17,042 nt of DNA. Origin: an uncultured Lachnospiraceae bacterium (GTDB lineage: Bacteria; Bacillota; Clostridia; Lachnospirales; Lachnospiraceae). A program made the position numbers and the translations under genes. Location of the stretch: assembly GCA_905236615.1 (NCBI GenBank), contig CAJORC010000009.1:1-17042 (forward strand). Reading direction: 5' to 3'. This document shows, one piece after another, positions 14,518 through 17,042 of this stretch; position 1 is the first letter of the stretch; each line of letters starts with the position of its first letter. The notes under the pieces are model-generated. The model was not told where the DNA came from. It was given only the letters and a program-made list of their open reading frames with translations, and did no database searches.

Positions 14518-15843
14518 ATGAAAAAGCTTAAGACAGTGCTGGCAATTGGGCTCGTGATATTATTTGCTCTGCTTATAATATACGGGTTCAATTTGTTTTT
14601 GCATAATTCGGATAATAAAGACATAGCTGGTATTGCAGAACTGATGGAGACAGAAGGAAAGGAAGAAACGGAAGAAATGGCATCTGCTGAAATAAGCAGT
14701 GAAGAACAGGAAGAGATCATTGCTTCGGAAGAGGAATCTGCCGGGACTGAACCTGCTTCGGAGGAATTTGTCGAAACGGCTGTACTTTCGGATCAGAGCA
14801 GAGTTGAGGATCTTATAAAAGGACAGAGCCTTGAAAAGAAGATTTCCCAGCTGTTTATATGTACACCTGAGGCGCTTACCGGGGGAGAAAACGTGTTAGA
14901 AGCCGGTGAGACAGCAAGAAGAAGGTTTGAGGAATTTCCTGTCTCGGGAATCATTTATATGGGCAAGAACCTTAAGAATCCTTCGCAGACGAAAAAGATG
15001 CTCTCTGATATGCAGAGCTACAGTCAGTCATGTCTGGGCCTTCCACTTATACAATGCGTCGATGAAGAAGGCGGGACGGTTTCCCGTATAGCCTCCAATG
15101 CTTCTTATGGCGTGAAAGATGTGGGAAATATGTCGGATGTCGGTAAGAGCGGAGATCAGACTAAAGCATATGAAAGCGGAAAATATATCGGTTCTTATTT
15201 ATCTGAACTTGGCTTTAATCTGGATTTTGCACCTGTCGCTGATATACTGACCGTTTCCAACAATAAGCTTATGGAAAAGCGTTCTTTTGGATCAGATAAG
15301 AATCTGGTATCGCAGATGGCGGTGTCTTTGAGCAAAGGACTTGAATCTGAAGGTGTGCTGTCCTGCGCAAAGCATTTTCCGGGGCATGGAAATACAGTAG
15401 AAGACTCGCATAAGGGATTTGCAGTATCGAATAAGAGCATGGCAGAGCTTGAGGAAACGGAGCTTCAGCCTTTCAGGGCAGAGATGGACAGTGGGATATC
15501 AATGATAATGGTCGGCCACATCTCGCTGCCGGAAGTTACCGGAGATAAGACACCGTCTTCACTTTCACCGAAGATCGTAGAAGGTATCCTGAGAAAGAGA
15601 ATGGGATATAATGGTGTTGTTACCACAGATGCAATGAATATGGGTGCGGTGGTTAATCATTATTCTAACGGGGAAGCAGCGGTACTTGCGATTGAAGCCG
15701 GCTGTGATATAATACTTGCCCCTGATGACTTAAATTTATCGAGGAACGCATTGCTTCAGGCAGTGAAAAGCGGCCGTATATCAGAAGACAGGATCGATGA
15801 ATCTCTGAAGAGGATATACAGATTAAAGCTGTCGCTTAAATAA
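14518..15843 (+). CDS. Membrane-anchored glycoside hydrolase family 3 protein (NagZ-like)
   Basis: The protein has 441 residues. A short basic start and hydrophobic segment (about residues 7-28) anchor it, followed by a Glu/Ser-rich low-complexity linker (about 45-85) and a GH3 N-terminal barrel domain. The NagZ signature KHFPGHGNTVEDSH begins at Lys285 and supplies the Asp296-His298 acid/base pair. The nucleophile is Asp371 in 'VTTDAMNMGAV'. It probably removes N-acetylglucosamine from peptidoglycan fragments or another envelope glycan outside the cell. The ATG has GGGAG (14506-14510) seven bases upstream and lies 14 bases after the decarboxylase. Presence in the Dlt-like operon suggests joint action on the cell wall. 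There is no C-terminal GH3 domain, as in single-domain NagZ. Confidence 0.9.
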   Translation: MKKLKTVLAIGLVILFALLIIYGFNLFLHNSDNKDIAGIAELMETEGKEETEEMASAEISSEEQEEIIASEEESAGTEPASEEFVETAVLSDQSRVEDLIKGQSLEKKISQLFICTPEALTGGENVLEAGETARRRFEEFPVSGIIYMGKNLKNPSQTKKMLSDMQSYSQSCLGLPLIQCVDEEGGTVSRIASNASYGVKDVGNMSDVGKSGDQTKAYESGKYIGSYLSELGFNLDFAPVADILTVSNNKLMEKRSFGSDKNLVSQMAVSLSKGLESEGVLSCAKHFPGHGNTVEDSHKGFAVSNKSMAELEETELQPFRAEMDSGISMIMVGHISLPEVTGDKTPSSLSPKIVEGILRKRMGYNGVVTTDAMNMGAVVNHYSNGEAAVLAIEAGCDIILAPDDLNLSRNALLQAVKSGRISEDRIDESLKRIYRLKLSLK

Positions 15844-15868
15844 AGTATCTTTCTGAATGAGGTAGAAG

Positions 15869-16756
15869 ATTATTTTATCATTATCGGATTACTTAAAAAA
15901 TAAATACGGGACTAAGGTTTATAAGCTGTCCCTGACAAGCGGGGCTACCTGTCCTAACAGGGACGGAACTGTATCGACCGGAGGATGCATTTTCTGCTCG
16001 GAGGGAGGTTCAGGAGATTTTGCTGCGAAAGCATCAACTATCGAAGAACAGATCATCGAGGCAAAAAGAAAAGTAGACTCGAAGTTTTCGTCAAAAATCC
16101 CGGCTGAAGAGAGAAAGTACATTGCATATTTTCAGTCCTTTACCAATACTTACGGAAATCAGGAATATCTGAAAAAAATCTTTGCGGAAGTTTTATCATA
16201 TCCTGAGATCGTCGGTTTGTCAGTCGGGACACGTCCGGACTGCCTGAAAGACGAAATGATAGAATATCTGTCAGAGTTAAACAGGGAAAAGGAAGTCTGG
16301 GTAGAACTGGGGCTTCAGACAATTCATGAGCGGACAGCCGAATATATCAACAGAGGCTATCCGCTTACTGTTTTTGATGATGCTTATAAACGATTAACGG
16401 ACGTGGGATTAAAGGTGGTCGTGCATTTGATCTTAGGTCTGCCGGGAGAAAGTGAAGAAGATATTTTTGAGAGTGTAAGATACCTTTCAGGTCTGAATCC
16501 GGTTCTTTTCGGAGTCAAGCTGCAGCTTCTGCATATACTTAAGGGTACGGCACTTGCTGAAATTTATGATAAAGAGCCTTTTCATGTTTATAGTCTGGAA
16601 GAGTATTGTACACTCGTTGCGAATTGCTTAAAATTGCTTCCTGAAGAGACAGTCATTCACAGGCTTACAGGTGACGGTCCCAAAAGACTTCTTATCGAAC
16701 CTCAATGGAGCGCAAACAAAAAGCTTGTTATGAATACAATGAGAAAATATATCTGA
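15869..16756 (+). CDS. TIGR01212-type radical SAM protein (YtqA-like), unusual start
   Basis: This is a radical SAM enzyme of the Elp3/MiaB-like type, family TIGR01212 (YtqA-like). Its function is unknown; a role in RNA or other modification is only guessed. The cluster cysteines are Cys28, Cys40 and Cys43 in 'TCPNRDGTVSTGGCIFC', followed by 'YFQSFTNTY', 'GLSVGTRPDC' and 'LGLQTIHERTAEYINRGY', all typical. From 15869 the length is 295 residues, near the family size. No ATG, GTG or TTG lies in frame between the stop TAG at 15863 and the conserved N-terminus. The best placed codon is ATT at 15869 (or 15872), 5-8 bases after GAGGT (15859-15863). An in-frame ATG at 15857 is followed after one codon by that TAG. 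The start is therefore uncertain: AUU initiation, a mutation or a sequencing error are possible. It lies 25 bases after the GH3 gene. Confidence 0.82.
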   Translation: MILSLSDYLKNKYGTKVYKLSLTSGATCPNRDGTVSTGGCIFCSEGGSGDFAAKASTIEEQIIEAKRKVDSKFSSKIPAEERKYIAYFQSFTNTYGNQEYLKKIFAEVLSYPEIVGLSVGTRPDCLKDEMIEYLSELNREKEVWVELGLQTIHERTAEYINRGYPLTVFDDAYKRLTDVGLKVVVHLILGLPGESEEDIFESVRYLSGLNPVLFGVKLQLLHILKGTALAEIYDKEPFHVYSLEEYCTLVANCLKLLPEETVIHRLTGDGPKRLLIEPQWSANKKLVMNTMRKYI

Positions 16757-16801
16757 ATTCGATTAATTGAAAAAACTTTACGACACTAATGCAAAAAACT
16801 A

Positions 16802-16830
16802 TTGACAAATTATAAATCATGGGTTAAGAT
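16802..16830 (+). promoter_or_regulatory. Strong-looking promoter ahead of tandem terminators
   Basis: A perfect -35 box TTGACA (16802-16807) and TAAGAT (16825-16830) are 17 bp apart. Initiation would be near 16837. No gene follows inside the window before two terminators, so it would make a short RNA or an attenuated leader. Confidence 0.6.
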
Positions 16831-16847
16831 TTTATAAAATTAACGAG

Positions 16848-16890
16848 AGCAAAGGAGCTTTTGAAGGAGATAATCTTTCAAAAGCTTTTT
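16848..16890 (+). terminator. Intrinsic terminator 1
   Basis: AGCTTTTGAA (16856-16865) pairs perfectly over 10 bp with TTCAAAAGCT (16877-16886), with an 11-nt loop and a T-run (16886-16890). The stem is AT-rich, so termination may be partial. The left side begins with the repeated 12-mer AGCAAAGGAGCT (16848-16859). Confidence 0.65.
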
Positions 16891-16922
16891 CTGTTTATTG
16901 AATAAAACTCAGCAAAGGAGCT
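16848..16922 (+). repeat. Direct repeat AGCAAAGGAGCT (two copies)
   Basis: Identical 12-mers lie at 16848-16859 and 16911-16922, 63 bp apart. Each forms the 5' entry to one of the two terminator hairpins and contains a Shine-Dalgarno-like AAAGGAG. No proper start codon follows either copy. Confidence 0.7.
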
Positions 16923-16954
16923 GTGGTGCATTAATTGCACTGCGGCTCTTTTTT
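16911..16954 (+). terminator. Intrinsic terminator 2
   Basis: GAGCTGTGGTGCA (16918-16930) pairs with TGCACTGCGGCTC (16936-16948) over 13 bp including three G-U pairs, with a 5-nt loop TTAAT and a run of six T (16949-16954). This is a strong intrinsic terminator. The A-rich 5' flank means that it could also work on the minus strand. Confidence 0.85.
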
Positions 16955-16955
16955 G

Positions 16956-16990
16956 ATTCATAGGAAATTGCGTTGCAATCCCCTATGAAT
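16956..16990. repeat. Nested inverted repeat (hairpin)
   Basis: The outer arms ATTCATAGG (16956-16964) and CCTATGAAT (16982-16990) are perfect over 9 bp. Inside them ATTGC (16967-16971) and GCAAT (16975-16979) pair around a GTT loop. No flanking T-run identifies it as a + strand terminator. It may be part of a repeat element or of a terminator array read from the right. Confidence 0.6.
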
Positions 16991-16991
16991 T

Positions 16992-17011
16992 AAAAAACGC
17001 ACTTTGTGCGT
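16992..17011 (-). terminator. Minus-strand intrinsic terminator
   Basis: Read on the minus strand, ACGCAC, a 3-nt loop and GTGCGT (17011 down to 16997) form a perfect 6-bp stem followed by a run of about six T (complement of the A-run 16992-16997). It suggests a gene transcribed leftward toward this point from beyond the window. Confidence 0.6.
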
Positions 17012-17042
17012 ATGATGCGACGCGCGCGGATAGGAAGAGCCT

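Larger units (their letters stand above)
16757..17042. other. Non-coding right end with promoter, tandem terminators and hairpins
   Basis: No protein-coding frame of note was seen in this stretch. It holds a promoter, two intrinsic terminators on the + strand, a nested hairpin and a minus-strand terminator, each listed separately. The radical SAM operon has no separate terminator before the promoter, so its transcript probably ends at the same hairpins. The last bases contain CGCGCGCG (17021-17028), unlike the AT-rich surroundings. Confidence 0.65.

Noticed and set aside
16217..16756. Separate 179-residue gene starting with TTG
   Set aside because: It is the C-terminal part of the radical SAM protein; the same frame continues upstream through the three cluster cysteines.
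9074..16756. Exosortase-A or antibiotic biosynthesis cluster
   Set aside because: The ligase/carrier/decarboxylase trio resembles those clusters, but no exosortase, glycosyltransferase, NRPS or PKS gene is present in the window.
16861..16905. 14-codon TTG-initiated peptide after AAAGGAG in the terminator region
   Set aside because: The spacing to the start is only 3 bases, the frame runs through the hairpin, and nothing supports coding.
1..17042. CRISPR arrays, tRNA/rRNA genes, transposases or phage genes
   Set aside because: No regularly spaced repeats, no tRNA cloverleaf or rRNA signature and no transposase or integrase motifs were seen on either strand.

Overview
The window looks like chromosomal DNA of an anaerobic Firmicute, most likely class Clostridia and plausibly Lachnospiraceae. 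This rests on gene content and style: oxygen-independent (CbiG-type) cobalamin synthesis, a MecA adaptor, RACo-like corrinoid activation, moderate GC, many 1-26 nt gene overlaps and strong GGAGG-type ribosome binding sites. The taxonomic call is inference. All recognised genes are on the + strand.

Region 1 (1-5791) is the 3' part of a cobalamin operon: the end of cbiF, then cbiG, cobJ (cbiH), a three-way cobK-cbiE-cbiT fusion, cobB (cbiA), and a small cysteine-rich protein that overlaps cobB. The genes are tightly coupled and cover the corrin-ring steps from precorrin-4 methylation to a,c-diamide formation. The missing partners (cbiL, cbiC, cbiD and others) probably lie upstream, outside the window.

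Region 2 (5792-9046) opens with a 295-bp intergenic stretch that holds a promoter flanked by an inverted repeat and an AT-rich two-part stem-loop in the leader. It drives mecA, which overlaps (ATGA) a methionine-synthase-activation-like protein, followed by a 2Fe-2S/ASKHA corrinoid activator. The last two genes maintain B12 enzymes in an active state, which fits the neighbouring B12 operon. MecA is an unexpected partner.

Region 3 (about 9037-16756) is the most unusual part. It is a Dlt-like cell-envelope cassette in the order SGNH protein (DltD-like), MBOAT acyltransferase (DltB-like), amino-acid adenylation enzyme (DltA-like), acyl carrier protein (DltC-like), then a fold-type III PLP decarboxylase, a membrane-anchored GH3 NagZ-like glycosidase and a TIGR01212-type radical SAM protein. 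The D-Ala-selectivity cysteine of DltA appears to be a serine here. A PLP decarboxylase directly coupled to the carrier-protein gene recalls BtrI/BtrK of butirosin biosynthesis, where a carrier-bound glutamate is decarboxylated. The working hypothesis is an envelope-modification system that loads an amino acid on a carrier, decarboxylates it and transfers the resulting amino-acyl group across the membrane to a surface polymer.

Region 4 (16757-17042) has no recognisable gene. It carries a consensus-like promoter followed by two intrinsic terminators that share the 12-mer AGCAAAGGAGCT (a possible small RNA), and further hairpins, one of which is a terminator for the minus strand and implies a convergent gene beyond the right edge.
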